A stretch of 64,000 nt of DNA from Mycobacteroides sp. LB1 (GTDB lineage: Bacteria > Actinomycetota > Actinomycetes > Mycobacteriales > Mycobacteriaceae), in contig NZ_JACCFF010000005.1 of assembly GCF_013449725.1 (NCBI RefSeq), forward strand, positions 186,001-250,000. The letters run 5' to 3'. Numbering within the stretch: the first letter of the stretch is position 1; each line of letters begins with the position of its first letter. Of this stretch, positions 17,568 through 26,202 are shown piece by piece. The notes below the pieces were generated by a model. The model saw nothing but the letters and a program-made list of their open reading frames with translations, had not been told where the DNA came from and made no database searches. A program made the position numbers and the translations under genes.

Positions 17568-18287
17568 CTACTTGTCAGACGATCCCGATGCGCCAAGCTC
17601 ACGCAGCTTCTTAAGTGTCAGCCACGGAATTGCTCCCATCGCGCAGGTGATCAACCCGGCGAACGCGAACGCGACAATGGCGGCGGTGTCGCTGTCCACG
17701 GCCAGCAGGTAGGTGCCCGTGACCACCGCCAGCAGCGCCAGACCGATCGCACCGGCGATCCCCACGGTGGCCCGCAGCCACAGCCGGTCGGCTACCGCTG
17801 ATTTCGCGGCCTCCTCGGCGGCCGCCCGGTATGCCGGCGATCCGGGACCGGTGTAGTCCTGCGACATCTGACTCACCGGATCAGAAAGACCGCCGAATGC
17901 CTTGAGCTTCTCGGTCGCGGCCTCCGTAGGAGGCGGGCCCGATGACGCCTTCTCTGCACGGGTGGCATTAATGCCCTTAGGTTTTGATGCGCCGCGCGCA
18001 GTGCGCTGGGCGGCCGTCTTGCGTGCGCGCAGCAGCAGCGGCACGGCGCCGAGGATGACGGCCAGCGACACCCCGATGACGATGTAGATGCCCAGAGAAG
18101 GGCCAGCGGACGCGGAGCCCTCCCCCGCACCGGCCAGCACGACGATGGCGCCGACCAGCATTCCGACGAACGCCAGCCAGATGACCGCACACAACCCCAG
18201 CAGCATGCGGTCGACGGCTTGCGGAGAGGACCGTCGTACCGGCCCGGCTATCGCCTCGAGCGGCTTGGCCCATCGAGCGGCTGGCAT
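17568..18287 (-). CDS. Conserved mycobacterial membrane protein (Rv2197c-like, DUF2561-type)
   Basis: A 239-residue membrane protein. Four hydrophobic segments are visible, two near the N terminus (about 30-52 and 65-86) and two near the C terminus (about 171-190 and 200-222), separated by a charged cytosolic stretch rich in Arg, Lys and Ala. ATG 18287 shares one base with the mmpS3 stop (TGATG), so it is coupled to mmpS3, as I recall for Rv2198c-Rv2197c. The function is unknown; the position beside the oxidase genes suggests an envelope or respiratory accessory role. Confidence 0.8.
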   Translation of the reverse strand: MPAARWAKPLEAIAGPVRRSSPQAVDRMLLGLCAVIWLAFVGMLVGAIVVLAGAGEGSASAGPSLGIYIVIGVSLAVILGAVPLLLRARKTAAQRTARGASKPKGINATRAEKASSGPPPTEAATEKLKAFGGLSDPVSQMSQDYTGPGSPAYRAAAEEAAKSAVADRLWLRATVGIAGAIGLALLAVVTGTYLLAVDSDTAAIVAFAFAGLITCAMGAIPWLTLKKLRELGASGSSDK

Positions 18288-19147
18288 CAGCAGGTTGCCT
18301 GCGCCGAATTGTTGTTGTTAGCGGACAGCACCTGTCCATCGCTGGTGGTGATCGTGCAATTGAGCTGGCTCAGTCGCAGGAAGCTGCTCGCCGATACCGA
18401 CCCGATCTCCGAGTTCGAGATCGGGGTGACGGTGATCGACCACGGGATGTACACATTCGGGTTCACCCGTGTACGCCCGGAGCCGTCGGTCCAGGTGATT
18501 GAGATGCGATCAAGCGGAGCCTTGGAACCCGTCACGGAGTAGGTGATCTGACGCGGCCCGGCGGGTGTCGTGGTGGTTGTTGGCGGCGGAGGCGGCGGTG
18601 TCGTCGTGGTCGTCACCGGCGGCGGCTGCTCATGCGTCGTCGCCGGCGGCGGGGGCGGCGGTGGAGGCTCCACCGTCACCGTCTCGGTCACCACCGGAGG
18701 CGGCGGCGGCGGCGGCGGAGGCTCGCTGCTCGGCGGCGGGGGTGGTGGCGGCGGAGGCGGCTCCGTGGTGGTGATGATCTCGTTCCACGGTGTGGTACTC
18801 GGGGTCGGTGTCACGGTGGTGCTCTTGGCGGCACCGGTTGTCTCGTCCGAGCGCCCGGCTACCAGCAGTGCAACGGAGGCGACCAATGTGATGGCGGCAA
18901 TGATCGCGGCCACCCCGACAACCCACGGCCATCGCGGCGGAGGCGGCTCATCGTCACCGACCAGCTGGGTGTCGTATTCGTCGTACGGCACATACGGACT
19001 GGTGAACTGCTCGGACTCGGGCGCCGAGTAAGCCTGCGAGGGAAGCTCGGCAGAGTCTGCCCCTGGAGCCGCGGCGTCCGCATTCGGGCCGTCGAGATCC
19101 GGAACTTCCCCGGGAGTCCCCGACCCTGGGTTGTCCGTCCCACTCAT
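18287..19147 (-). CDS. mmpS3: MmpS3 membrane protein with Pro-rich linker
   Basis: A 286-residue member of the mycobacterial small membrane protein family. An acidic cytosolic N terminus (1-72) precedes one membrane helix (about 74-98), then a very Pro/Thr-rich linker (about 112-200) with runs of prolines. The C-terminal MmpS-like domain (about 202-286) starts ITYSVTGSKAPLDRISITW and ends with a Cys. The linker DNA (18568-18780) is a GGC/GGT-rich low-complexity tract. No MmpL partner is adjacent, as in M. tuberculosis Rv2198c. A Shine-Dalgarno AAAAGGAA precedes ATG 19147. The 250-base gap to ctaF holds a small GC hairpin near 19330-19350 but no gene. Confidence 0.92.
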   Translation of the reverse strand: MSGTDNPGSGTPGEVPDLDGPNADAAAPGADSAELPSQAYSAPESEQFTSPYVPYDEYDTQLVGDDEPPPPRWPWVVGVAAIIAAITLVASVALLVAGRSDETTGAAKSTTVTPTPSTTPWNEIITTTEPPPPPPPPPPSSEPPPPPPPPPVVTETVTVEPPPPPPPPATTHEQPPPVTTTTTPPPPPPTTTTTPAGPRQITYSVTGSKAPLDRISITWTDGSGRTRVNPNVYIPWSITVTPISNSEIGSVSASSFLRLSQLNCTITTSDGQVLSANNNNSAQATC

Positions 19148-19397
19148 CTACACAAGTTCCTTTTCGTCACTTCCCACACCCCACCGGGCCACCTCCTGGA
19201 GAGGCCATGGCAACGATAGCCAACGCGATCGGGAGCGACGAAACCTGACGGCCGGAAAAACCAAACTGACCACCGGATTGTTATCGAAAAGGTGATGGCC
19301 GACACGGTCCCGTCACACCTGCCACGGGAGTCCCGCCGCAAAGCGGGAGTGCAACCAGCCCAACGAGCTGGAAAGGGGCGCAAAGCCGAGATGAAGG

Positions 19398-19817
19398 CTA
19401 GTGCTTCTCCGGGCCCACGTGATATTCGAAGACCAGACCGGCAACCGCGCTGAGCACGAACACGCCACCGGCGGCGATCAACCACGGTAGCCACAGCGCC
19501 ACACCCACGGCGGTGGTGGCTGCGGCCAGCGCGATCATGATGGGCCACCAGCTATGCGGGCTGTAGAAGCCCAGCTCGCCAGCTCCGTCGGCGATCTCGG
19601 CATCCTCGTAGTCCTCGGGCCGGGTGTCCAGACGCCGGGCCACGAAGCGGAAGAACGTCGAGATGATCAGCGACAGACCCGTCGTCATCACCATGGCGGT
19701 TGTTCCCGCCCACTCCACACCACCGTTGGCGTACAGGGCGGTGAGCACCGCGTAGATCACAGTGGCGAGGGCGAAGAATCCAGTGAGGATCTCGAAGAGT
19801 CGGGCTTCGATATGCAT
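19398..19817 (-). CDS. ctaF: Cytochrome c oxidase subunit IV (actinobacterial)
   Basis: A 139-residue actinobacterial subunit of the aa3 oxidase with four membrane helices. The N terminus MHIEARLFEILTGFF is the family signature, and FYSPHSWWPIMIAL lies before the last pair of helices. It starts 14 bases after the ctaC stop, so the two form one transcript, matching Rv2200c-Rv2199c. It probably stabilises subunits I and II in the bcc-aa3 supercomplex. Confidence 0.95.
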   Translation of the reverse strand: MHIEARLFEILTGFFALATVIYAVLTALYANGGVEWAGTTAMVMTTGLSLIISTFFRFVARRLDTRPEDYEDAEIADGAGELGFYSPHSWWPIMIALAAATTAVGVALWLPWLIAAGGVFVLSAVAGLVFEYHVGPEKH

Positions 19818-19831
19818 GCTGCTCTCCTCGC

Positions 19832-20881
19832 CTAGTTCTTGGCTGCGTTGTTGTCCGTCGGGGCAAGCTCCCCGCGACGGCCGTCGAACGGTCTGGTGGT
19901 AGTGGAGACCGGCGACTGCCCGATCGACGCCAGCGCCTCGGCGTTGGTCTTACCGTTCTTACGAGCATCCAAGTAGAACTTGAAGTCGTTAGGGCTGACC
20001 ACGCGCAGCTCGAAGGCCATCATCGAGTGGTAGGTACCGCACATCTCGACGCAACGTCCGACGAACGCACCTTCCTTCAGGATCTTGCTGACCTGGAAGA
20101 CGTTGTCGGAGTTGTTGGCCTTGGGCTCGGGCATCACGTCGCGGGTGAACAGGAACGGCACCACCCGGAACGAGTGGATGACATCGGCCGAGGCCAGCTG
20201 GAACTCGACGCTCTTACCGCTGGGCAGCACCAGCACCGGGATCTCGGACGAGGTACCGACGGTTTCGACCTTGTCGAAGTTCAAGTAGGTGCGGTCCTCG
20301 CGATTGAGGCCGCGCACCGCACCGACGATCTCCTTGCCGTGCTCATTCTTGCCCTCGGGCTTGGAGCTCATGGCCTTCTTGCGCTCGGGATCGGCGCCGT
20401 CGTAGCTGAGGCTTCCGTCCTTGAACGCCACCTTCTGGTAGCCGAACTTCCAGTTCCACTGGAAGGCTGTGACGTCGACGACGACCTCGGGGTTCGGGTC
20501 CTTGTGCATGACCCGGTTCTGCACCACGACGGTGAAGTAGAAGAGCACCGCGATGATCAGGAACGGCACCACCGTGAGGATCAGCTCCAGCGGCAGGTTG
20601 TATCCGAACTGGCGCGGGAACTCGGTATCGCCCGGCTTGTGCCGGTGGAAAGCGATGGTCCAGAAGGTCAGGCCCCACACGATGACGCCGACAACCAGCG
20701 AGGCGACGACTGCCCAGGTCCACAGGGGTGCCATGTAGTCGTGGGCCTCGGGGGTGATGCCCTCGGGCCAGCCGAAGCGCAGTACTTCTTGGACGCTACA
20801 ACCGCTGAGCAGGAAGCTCGCCGCACCCAACAGCACCGCAGTGGCCAGCAGGGACGGCCGTGAGCCGGACCGTGACGTCAC
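19832..20881 (-). CDS. ctaC: Cytochrome c oxidase (aa3) subunit II, lipoprotein
   Basis: A 349-residue subunit II carrying the CuA centre that takes electrons from QcrC. GTG 20881 was chosen because GGAGG stands just upstream. A lipobox FLLSGC (Cys28) is followed by two membrane helices (about 52-76 and 98-120). CuA ligands are all present: His236, Cys277, Glu279, Cys281, His285 and Met288, in GRCVEMCGTYHSM. Oddly, the normally conserved FWVP after the His ligand reads FRVVP, with Arg239 replacing Trp. The gene is divergent from asnB with 169 bases between. Confidence 0.95.
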   Translation of the reverse strand: MTSRSGSRPSLLATAVLLGAASFLLSGCSVQEVLRFGWPEGITPEAHDYMAPLWTWAVVASLVVGVIVWGLTFWTIAFHRHKPGDTEFPRQFGYNLPLELILTVVPFLIIAVLFYFTVVVQNRVMHKDPNPEVVVDVTAFQWNWKFGYQKVAFKDGSLSYDGADPERKKAMSSKPEGKNEHGKEIVGAVRGLNREDRTYLNFDKVETVGTSSEIPVLVLPSGKSVEFQLASADVIHSFRVVPFLFTRDVMPEPKANNSDNVFQVSKILKEGAFVGRCVEMCGTYHSMMAFELRVVSPNDFKFYLDARKNGKTNAEALASIGQSPVSTTTRPFDGRRGELAPTDNNAAKN

Positions 20882-21037
20882 GTTTGTAGCCTCCAAAGCT
20901 CGGTCTGCTGCGAACAAATTCCATCGCTGACCAGTGGCAGCAATCGAATACTACGCAGCGTAGACCACGCCGTCCCACCCAGGGCGTGACGGGGCCGGTG
21001 TGGGGACCATGGTCCCGTGATAGGTCCGGTGATGTTG

Positions 21038-21050
21038 CATACTTGGCCGC
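21038..21050 (+). promoter_or_regulatory. Putative leaderless -10 element of asnB
   Basis: CATACT at 21038-21043 lies seven bases before GTG 21051 and no Shine-Dalgarno is seen. Confidence 0.35.
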
Positions 21051-22979
21051 GTGTGTGGACTGGTGGCGTGGCTGGGTCCGCCCGGTTCTTCGCTCGAATC
21101 TCATAGCCCCGCGGTGGATGCGGCGATGGTGCATATGCGCCACCGCGGCCCCGATGAGCCCGGAATCTGGCACGAGGAGAACGTGCTCTTCGGCTTCAAC
21201 CGGCTCTCGATCATCGATATCGCGCATTCGCATCAGCCGCTGCGCTGGGGTCCCGCGGATGACCCGGACCGGTACGTGCTGGTCTTCAACGGCGAGATCT
21301 ACAACTACCTAGAGCTCCGTGAGGAGCTCACGCAGCAGCACGGCGCCGTGTTCGCCACCGAAGGCGACGGCGAGGCGATTCTCGCGGCCTACCACTTCTG
21401 GGGTGTCGACGCGCTACACCGGTTGCGCGGCATGTTCGCCTTCGCCATCTGGGATACCGCCCAGCGCGAGTTGTTCTGTGCTCGCGACCCGTTCGGTATC
21501 AAGCCACTGTTCATGGCGACCGGTCCGGGCGGTACCGCCCTGGGCAGCGAGAAGAAATGCCTGCTGGACCTGGTGGATCAGTTGGGCATCGGCACCGAAT
21601 TGGACCTGCGGGCGGTGCAGCATTACACGGCGCTGCAGTACGTTCCGGAGCCCGAGACCCTGCACTCCGAGATCCGTCGCCTCGAATCCGGTTCGTATGC
21701 CCGCATCGCCCCCGGCCAGGAGCCACGCGTCACCCGCTACTTCCCGGCCCGGTTCTCCGTGTTGCCGTTCACCCGCGCGACCCGCCAGTCCCGGTACGAC
21801 GAGATCACCGAGGTGCTCTCCGATTCGGTGGCCAAGCACATGCGGGCCGATGTCACGGTGGGATCGTTCCTGTCGGGCGGTATCGACTCGACGGCCATCG
21901 CCGCGCTGGCAATCCGGCACAACCCGAAGCTCATCACCTTCACGACCGGCTTTGAGCGGCAAGGCTATTCCGAGGTCGACGTGGCAGTCGAGTCGGCGCA
22001 GGCGATCGGCGCACGCCATATCGTCAAGGTGGTCAGCCAGGAGGAGTTCGTCTCCGCGCTACCCGAGATCGTCTGGTACCTGGACGATCCGGTGGCGGAC
22101 CCGTCACTGGTGCCGCTGTTTTTCGTCGCCCGGGAGGCGCGTAAGCACGTCAAGGTGGTGCTCTCCGGCGAGGGCGCCGACGAGCTGTTCGGCGGATATA
22201 CGATTTACCGGGAACCGCTGTCACTCAAGCCTTTCGAGTACCTCCCCGGCGCTCTGCGCCGTAGCGCGGCGCGACTGTCCGCGGCAATCCCGGACGGGGT
22301 GCGCGGTAAGAGCCTGCTGCACCGCGGGTCGATGACACTGGAGCAGCGCTACTACGGAAACGCCCGCAGCTTCGACGACGAACAGCTGCGCGCGGTGCTC
22401 CCCCACTACCGCCCGGAATGGGGCCACCAAGACGTCACCGCAGCGCTCTACGAGCGCTGTGCGGGGTGGGATCCGGTGGCACGCATGCAATATGTGGATC
22501 TGTTCACCTGGTTGCGCGGCGACATCCTGGTCAAGGCCGACAAGATGACGATGGCGAACTCACTGGAGCTGCGGGTGCCGTTCCTGGACCCCGAGGTGTT
22601 CAGGGTGGCGTCCACGCTGCCCTACCGGGAGAAGATCACCCGGGAAACCACCAAGTACGCGCTTCGCAAGGCACTGGAACCCATTGTGCCGGCGCATGTT
22701 CTGCACCGGACCAAGCTCGGTTTCCCGGTGCCCATCCGGCACTGGTTCGTCGATGGACTGCTGCACGACTGGGCCCGCGAGATGCTCGCCACCACGCAAA
22801 CCGGCCACCTGATCGACGTGGACGCGGTGAGCCGGATGCTCACCGAGCACGCCGCTGGGGTCGCCGATCACAGCCGCAGGTTATGGACGGTGTTGATCTT
22901 CATGCTGTGGCACGCGATCTTCGTCGAACAGTCGGTACGGCCCGTCATCCAGGAGCCGCACTACCCGGTGCAGCTCTAG
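21051..22979 (+). CDS. asnB: Asparagine synthetase (glutamine-hydrolysing)
   Basis: A 642-residue enzyme that makes asparagine (or amidates a related acceptor) from glutamine and ATP. Removing Met exposes Cys2 of the N-terminal class II glutaminase domain (MCGLVAWLG; RHRGPDE further on). The synthetase domain has the PP-loop SGGIDST at 275-281 and LSGEGADELFGGY. In mycobacteria this AsnB is also implicated in amidating meso-diaminopimelate of peptidoglycan; which acceptor applies here cannot be read from the sequence. GTG 21051 is fixed by the Cys2 requirement. It is convergent with adoK, ten bases apart. Confidence 0.93.
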   Translation: MCGLVAWLGPPGSSLESHSPAVDAAMVHMRHRGPDEPGIWHEENVLFGFNRLSIIDIAHSHQPLRWGPADDPDRYVLVFNGEIYNYLELREELTQQHGAVFATEGDGEAILAAYHFWGVDALHRLRGMFAFAIWDTAQRELFCARDPFGIKPLFMATGPGGTALGSEKKCLLDLVDQLGIGTELDLRAVQHYTALQYVPEPETLHSEIRRLESGSYARIAPGQEPRVTRYFPARFSVLPFTRATRQSRYDEITEVLSDSVAKHMRADVTVGSFLSGGIDSTAIAALAIRHNPKLITFTTGFERQGYSEVDVAVESAQAIGARHIVKVVSQEEFVSALPEIVWYLDDPVADPSLVPLFFVAREARKHVKVVLSGEGADELFGGYTIYREPLSLKPFEYLPGALRRSAARLSAAIPDGVRGKSLLHRGSMTLEQRYYGNARSFDDEQLRAVLPHYRPEWGHQDVTAALYERCAGWDPVARMQYVDLFTWLRGDILVKADKMTMANSLELRVPFLDPEVFRVASTLPYREKITRETTKYALRKALEPIVPAHVLHRTKLGFPVPIRHWFVDGLLHDWAREMLATTQTGHLIDVDAVSRMLTEHAAGVADHSRRLWTVLIFMLWHAIFVEQSVRPVIQEPHYPVQL

Positions 22980-23004
22980 CGGTACCGCGCTAGAGCGCGG
23001 CACC
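22980..23004. terminator. GC-rich hairpin between asnB and adoK
   Basis: CGGT-a-CCGCGCT, two loop bases, then AGCGCGG-c-ACCG form a near-perfect hairpin directly after the asnB stop and across the last codons of convergent adoK. No T-tract follows on either strand, so a terminator role is only possible. Confidence 0.35.
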
Positions 23005-23961
23005 GATCTCGTCAGCGGCTTCCTGGCCGTACGCATCAGCCAGTCGACCGAGCGCACTTTCACGATCCCACACCCATTCCTGGGTGCCGACGGTCTCCAG
23101 AACCAGCACGGCCACAAGCGATCCCAACTGGGCCGAACGCTCCAGGTTCAGACCGGCACTGCGGCCGGTGAGGAATCCGGCGCGCCATGCGTCGCCGACA
23201 CCGGTCGGGTCGACCTGCTCCTTCTCCGGCACCACACCCACTTTGAGGGATGTGCCATCCTTCTCCACGATCTCGACGCCGTTGGGTCCCAAGGTGGTGA
23301 TCCGCAGCTCGACACGCTCGCGCACATCGGCCTCGGTCCACCCCGTCTTGGACAGCAGCAGATCCCACTCGTAGTCGTTGGTGAACAGGTACCTGGCGCC
23401 ACCGACGAGTTCGCGTGCCTGCTCACCGGAGAGCCGGGCCAACTGCTGCGACGGATCGGCCGCGAAGGGCAGCCCCAAGCTGCGGCATTCCTCGGTGTGC
23501 CGGAACATCGCATCGGGGTCGTTGGCCCCGATGATCACCAATTCCGTTGTCCCGGTACGCGATACCACATCGGCCAGGGAGATGTCGCGAGCTTCGGACA
23601 TGGCACCCGGGTAGAAGGACGCGATCTGCGCCATGTCCTGGTCGGTTGTGCACACGAAACGCGCGGTGTGGGCGGTCTCGGAGATCTTCACGGCGTCGCA
23701 GTTGACGCCGTGACCCTCGAGCCACGACCGGTACTCGGCGAAGTCCGCACCCACCGCACCCACCAGCGCCGGCTTGCCGCCGAGCACGCCGATGGCGAAG
23801 GCGATGTTCCCGGCCACTCCACCACGGCGGATCTCCAGATCGTCCACCAGGAAGCTGAGGGACACCTTCTGCAGGTGCTCGACCAACAGCTGTTCGGAGA
23901 ACTTGCCGGGAAAGTTCATGAGGTGGTCGGTGGCGATGGATCCGGTGACGATGATGGACAC
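22990..23961 (-). CDS. adoK: Adenosine kinase (PfkB/ribokinase family)
   Basis: A 323-residue ribokinase-fold kinase that phosphorylates adenosine to AMP. GTG 23961 (MSIIVTGSIATDH) matches the start of M. tuberculosis AdoK; the longer frame adds an unrelated basic tail. The GG-dipeptide region EIRRGGVAGNIAFAIG (43-58) and the PfkB signature DPTGVGDAWRAGF (251-263), with catalytic Asp257, are intact. Actinobacterial AdoK resembles sugar kinases more than eukaryotic adenosine kinases, so carbohydrate kinase is the main alternative call. Confidence 0.92.
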   Translation of the reverse strand: MSIIVTGSIATDHLMNFPGKFSEQLLVEHLQKVSLSFLVDDLEIRRGGVAGNIAFAIGVLGGKPALVGAVGADFAEYRSWLEGHGVNCDAVKISETAHTARFVCTTDQDMAQIASFYPGAMSEARDISLADVVSRTGTTELVIIGANDPDAMFRHTEECRSLGLPFAADPSQQLARLSGEQARELVGGARYLFTNDYEWDLLLSKTGWTEADVRERVELRITTLGPNGVEIVEKDGTSLKVGVVPEKEQVDPTGVGDAWRAGFLTGRSAGLNLERSAQLGSLVAVLVLETVGTQEWVWDRESALGRLADAYGQEAADEIGAAL

Positions 23962-24103
23962 GCGTGAGGCCCTTCGTGCGGTTCGGCGGGAATTCAGGTT
24001 GGAACGAGACAACCCCCGAAGCTTACCCAACGTAATTGTTCTGGAGTTGTGGCCGATTGCTAGCCTGGATTGTCGGTCGGGGAACGAAATTTCAGGAGAA
24101 ACA

Positions 24104-24646
24104 ATGGCAGAACCAGGTTATTCGACGGTGCCCTACCCTGGTTTACCGCCTATGCCTCCGCCGGTCGACTACCCCGAGCGCCCACGCAAGGTCCCTGGGT
24201 GGCTCGCGCCCGCCGCCGTGGTGGTGGCGTTGCTGGTGCTGGCGCTACTTCTGGGGCTACTGGCCAAGAATTCCGGCGTGTCCCGCCGCCCCAGTGAGGT
24301 GAAGGTCCAGGAGACAATCCAGGGCTATCTGGATGCGATGGCCAATCTCGACACCGTGACGCTGGCACGCAATGCCGGCTGCGGACTGTATGACGCGGTA
24401 CGCGACAAGGACATCGACGACACGATTGTGCGCGCCAACGCCCAACAGTTTGTTGCGACTTTTGGCAAGGCCGCGGTCAAGTCGATCGACAAGATCGTGT
24501 ACTTCTCCGAATACCAACTCAAGGTCTTGTTCACCGCAACGAGTCAGAAGCGGAAGGACGCCCCGCAGGGACAGGCCGAGTTGCTGATCAACGACGGCAA
24601 GATCTACGTCTGCTCCGCGTACATGCGCGGCGCGAACGCGTTCTGA
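24104..24646 (+). CDS. Single-pass membrane protein (Rv2203-like)
   Basis: A 180-residue protein with a Pro-rich cytosolic N terminus (MAEPGYSTVPYPGLPPMPPP), one membrane helix (about 42-64, LAPAAVVVALLVLALLLGLL) and an external domain (about 75-180) that looks like an NTF2/DUF4878 fold. Two Cys (in NAGCGLYD and YVCSAY) could form a disulfide. ATG 24104 is preceded by CAGGAGA; the longer frame would overlap adoK antisense. It abuts the convergent Fe-S carrier gene with no gap. Function unknown; the context is conserved with Rv2203. Confidence 0.8.
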   Translation: MAEPGYSTVPYPGLPPMPPPVDYPERPRKVPGWLAPAAVVVALLVLALLLGLLAKNSGVSRRPSEVKVQETIQGYLDAMANLDTVTLARNAGCGLYDAVRDKDIDDTIVRANAQQFVATFGKAAVKSIDKIVYFSEYQLKVLFTATSQKRKDAPQGQAELLINDGKIYVCSAYMRGANAF

Positions 24647-25015
24647 TCAGTTGAAGGAGTCGCCGCAGGCGCAGGAGCCGGTGGCGTTCGGGTTGTCGAT
24701 CGTGAAGCCCTGCTTCTCGATGGTGTCGACGAAGTCGATCGAGGCGCCCTGGATGTACGGGGCACTCATCCGGTCGACGGTGAGCTTCACACCGTCGAAC
24801 TCGCTGACGAGGTCGCCGTCAAGCGTGCGGTCATCGAAGAACAGCTGGTACCGCAGGCCCGCACACCCACCCGGCTGCACGGCGATCCGCAGCGACAGGT
24901 CGTCACGGCCTTCCTGATCCAGCAGCGCCTTGGCCTTGATTGCGGCGGCATCGGTCAAGACGGCACCGTGGGTTTCCTCGGTGGCGGTGGCGGTTGATTC
25001 GTCTTGGACAGTCAT
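24647..25015 (-). CDS. erpA: A-type iron-sulfur carrier (HesB/IscA/ErpA family)
   Basis: A 122-residue A-type carrier that holds or delivers Fe-S clusters to apoproteins in the cytosol. The three ligand cysteines are present: Cys51 (PGGCAGLRY) and Cys115, Cys117 (SCACGDSF). The N-terminal 18 residues are acidic and extra to the fold. The gene stands alone on the minus strand, as Rv2204c does. The choice of ErpA over IscA is by context; LipA and other Fe-S enzymes in this window are plausible clients. Confidence 0.88.
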   Translation of the reverse strand: MTVQDESTATATEETHGAVLTDAAAIKAKALLDQEGRDDLSLRIAVQPGGCAGLRYQLFFDDRTLDGDLVSEFDGVKLTVDRMSAPYIQGASIDFVDTIEKQGFTIDNPNATGSCACGDSFN

Positions 25016-25118
25016 CGTGGGATCTCCCCTGCGTCGAAGCTCTCGGGCGGACGTCCGGGTAGAGAACGTCTTGTGATGTCAACGGTACCTCGTCTGCGGC
25101 TATTCCTACATCTATGAC

Positions 25119-26180
25119 CTAGCCGCGCGACCAGTCACCGGCGACATATGCCGCCAGCCCGGTCAGTTGGCCGGCCGCGTCATCCATGGCCCGCTGTACC
25201 GACCCGGCGAACTGGGCGATCGATTCGGCGCGGGTGATCCCGGCCTGCCGATACTCATCGACGGTCAGTGCCACCTGACCGGCCAATACCAGCACCGGGG
25301 TGCCCGATGTCGCGGCGCGGCCCGCCACTGCCCCGGCGACCTTGCCGTGCAGGGTTTGATCATCGAACTTGCCCTCACCGGTGATCACCAGGTCCGCCGC
25401 CGCGATCGCGCCGTCGAGGCCGGTGTGCTCGGCGACGATGCGGGCACCCGATGCACGACGGCCGCCCAGCGCGAGCAGTGCCGCTCCGATCCCGCCCGCG
25501 GCCCCGGCACCGGCAAGATCTCGGACGGATCGGCCGGTTCCGAGCTCCAACTCACCCGCCCAATCGGTGAGCCGCGCGTCCAGCCGTTTCACGGTGTCCG
25601 GGTCGGCTCCCTTCTGCGGACCGAACACCGCGGCCGCACCACACGGGCCGAGCAGCGGATGCTCAACATCGCTGGCGACCACCAATTCCGTTGTGGCCAG
25701 CCGACGTAGCGCCTCGTCGACCCCGCCGAGACCCTCGATAAGCCCGGCACCGCCATCGGTGCAACTGCTGCCGCCGAGACCGACCACGATCCGAGTGGCT
25801 CCGCCGTCGAGAGCAGCAGCGATCAGCTGGCCGACTCCGGTGCTGCGGGCCCGCCACGCGGTATCGACGGACGGCGTACGTCCAAGCAGCGGCAGCCCGC
25901 AGGCCTGGGCGCATTCGATGTAGGCGGTGGTGCCGTCAGACAACCAACCGGCATCCACCTCGTCATCTAGGGGTCCGCGCACACGCACCTTGTGACGGTG
26001 CGCTGCGGACAGCTGCGCGGCCAGCACCTCGACGAATCCCGGTCCCCCGTCGGACTGGGGACTGAGGACGAGAATGTCGCCGGGGGAAGTCCTCGCCCAG
26101 CCGTCCGCGATGGCGGTCGCCGCCTCCGTGGCGGTGAGCGTGTCACCGAAGCTGTCGGGCGCCACCAGAATCTGACTCAT
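25119..26180 (-). CDS. glxK: Glycerate kinase
   Basis: A 353-residue glycerate kinase of the GarK/GlxK family, forming phosphoglycerate from D-glycerate and ATP. ATG 26180 gives MSQILVAPDSFGDTLTATEAA, the typical N terminus (normally DSFK; here DSFG). Other signatures are SDGGPGF (residues 46-52), VGLGGSSCTDGGAG, and ITGEGKFDDQTLHGKV near the C terminus. The longer frame to 26780 runs antisense through the divergent membrane protein gene and is not real. Only 22 bases separate it from that gene, so the promoters overlap. Confidence 0.9.
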   Translation of the reverse strand: MSQILVAPDSFGDTLTATEAATAIADGWARTSPGDILVLSPQSDGGPGFVEVLAAQLSAAHRHKVRVRGPLDDEVDAGWLSDGTTAYIECAQACGLPLLGRTPSVDTAWRARSTGVGQLIAAALDGGATRIVVGLGGSSCTDGGAGLIEGLGGVDEALRRLATTELVVASDVEHPLLGPCGAAAVFGPQKGADPDTVKRLDARLTDWAGELELGTGRSVRDLAGAGAAGGIGAALLALGGRRASGARIVAEHTGLDGAIAAADLVITGEGKFDDQTLHGKVAGAVAGRAATSGTPVLVLAGQVALTVDEYRQAGITRAESIAQFAGSVQRAMDDAAGQLTGLAAYVAGDWSRG

Positions 26181-26190
26181 TCGCGCAGGA

Positions 26191-26202
26191 TAATCTGGGC
26201 TA
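26191..26202 (+). promoter_or_regulatory. Putative leaderless -10 element of the DUF3043 gene
   Basis: TAATCT at 26191-26196 is six bases before GTG 26203, with no Shine-Dalgarno. The whole promoter must lie in or beside the glycerate kinase start. Confidence 0.5.

Noticed and set aside
18568..18780. A tandem-repeat or CRISPR-like array in the GGC-rich stretch
   Set aside because: It is the codon run of the Pro/Thr-rich linker of mmpS3; spacing is irregular and the frame is intact.
19320..19355. A terminator between ctaF and mmpS3
   Set aside because: TCCCGC...GCGGGA forms a six-base stem only and lacks a T-tract; too weak to list.
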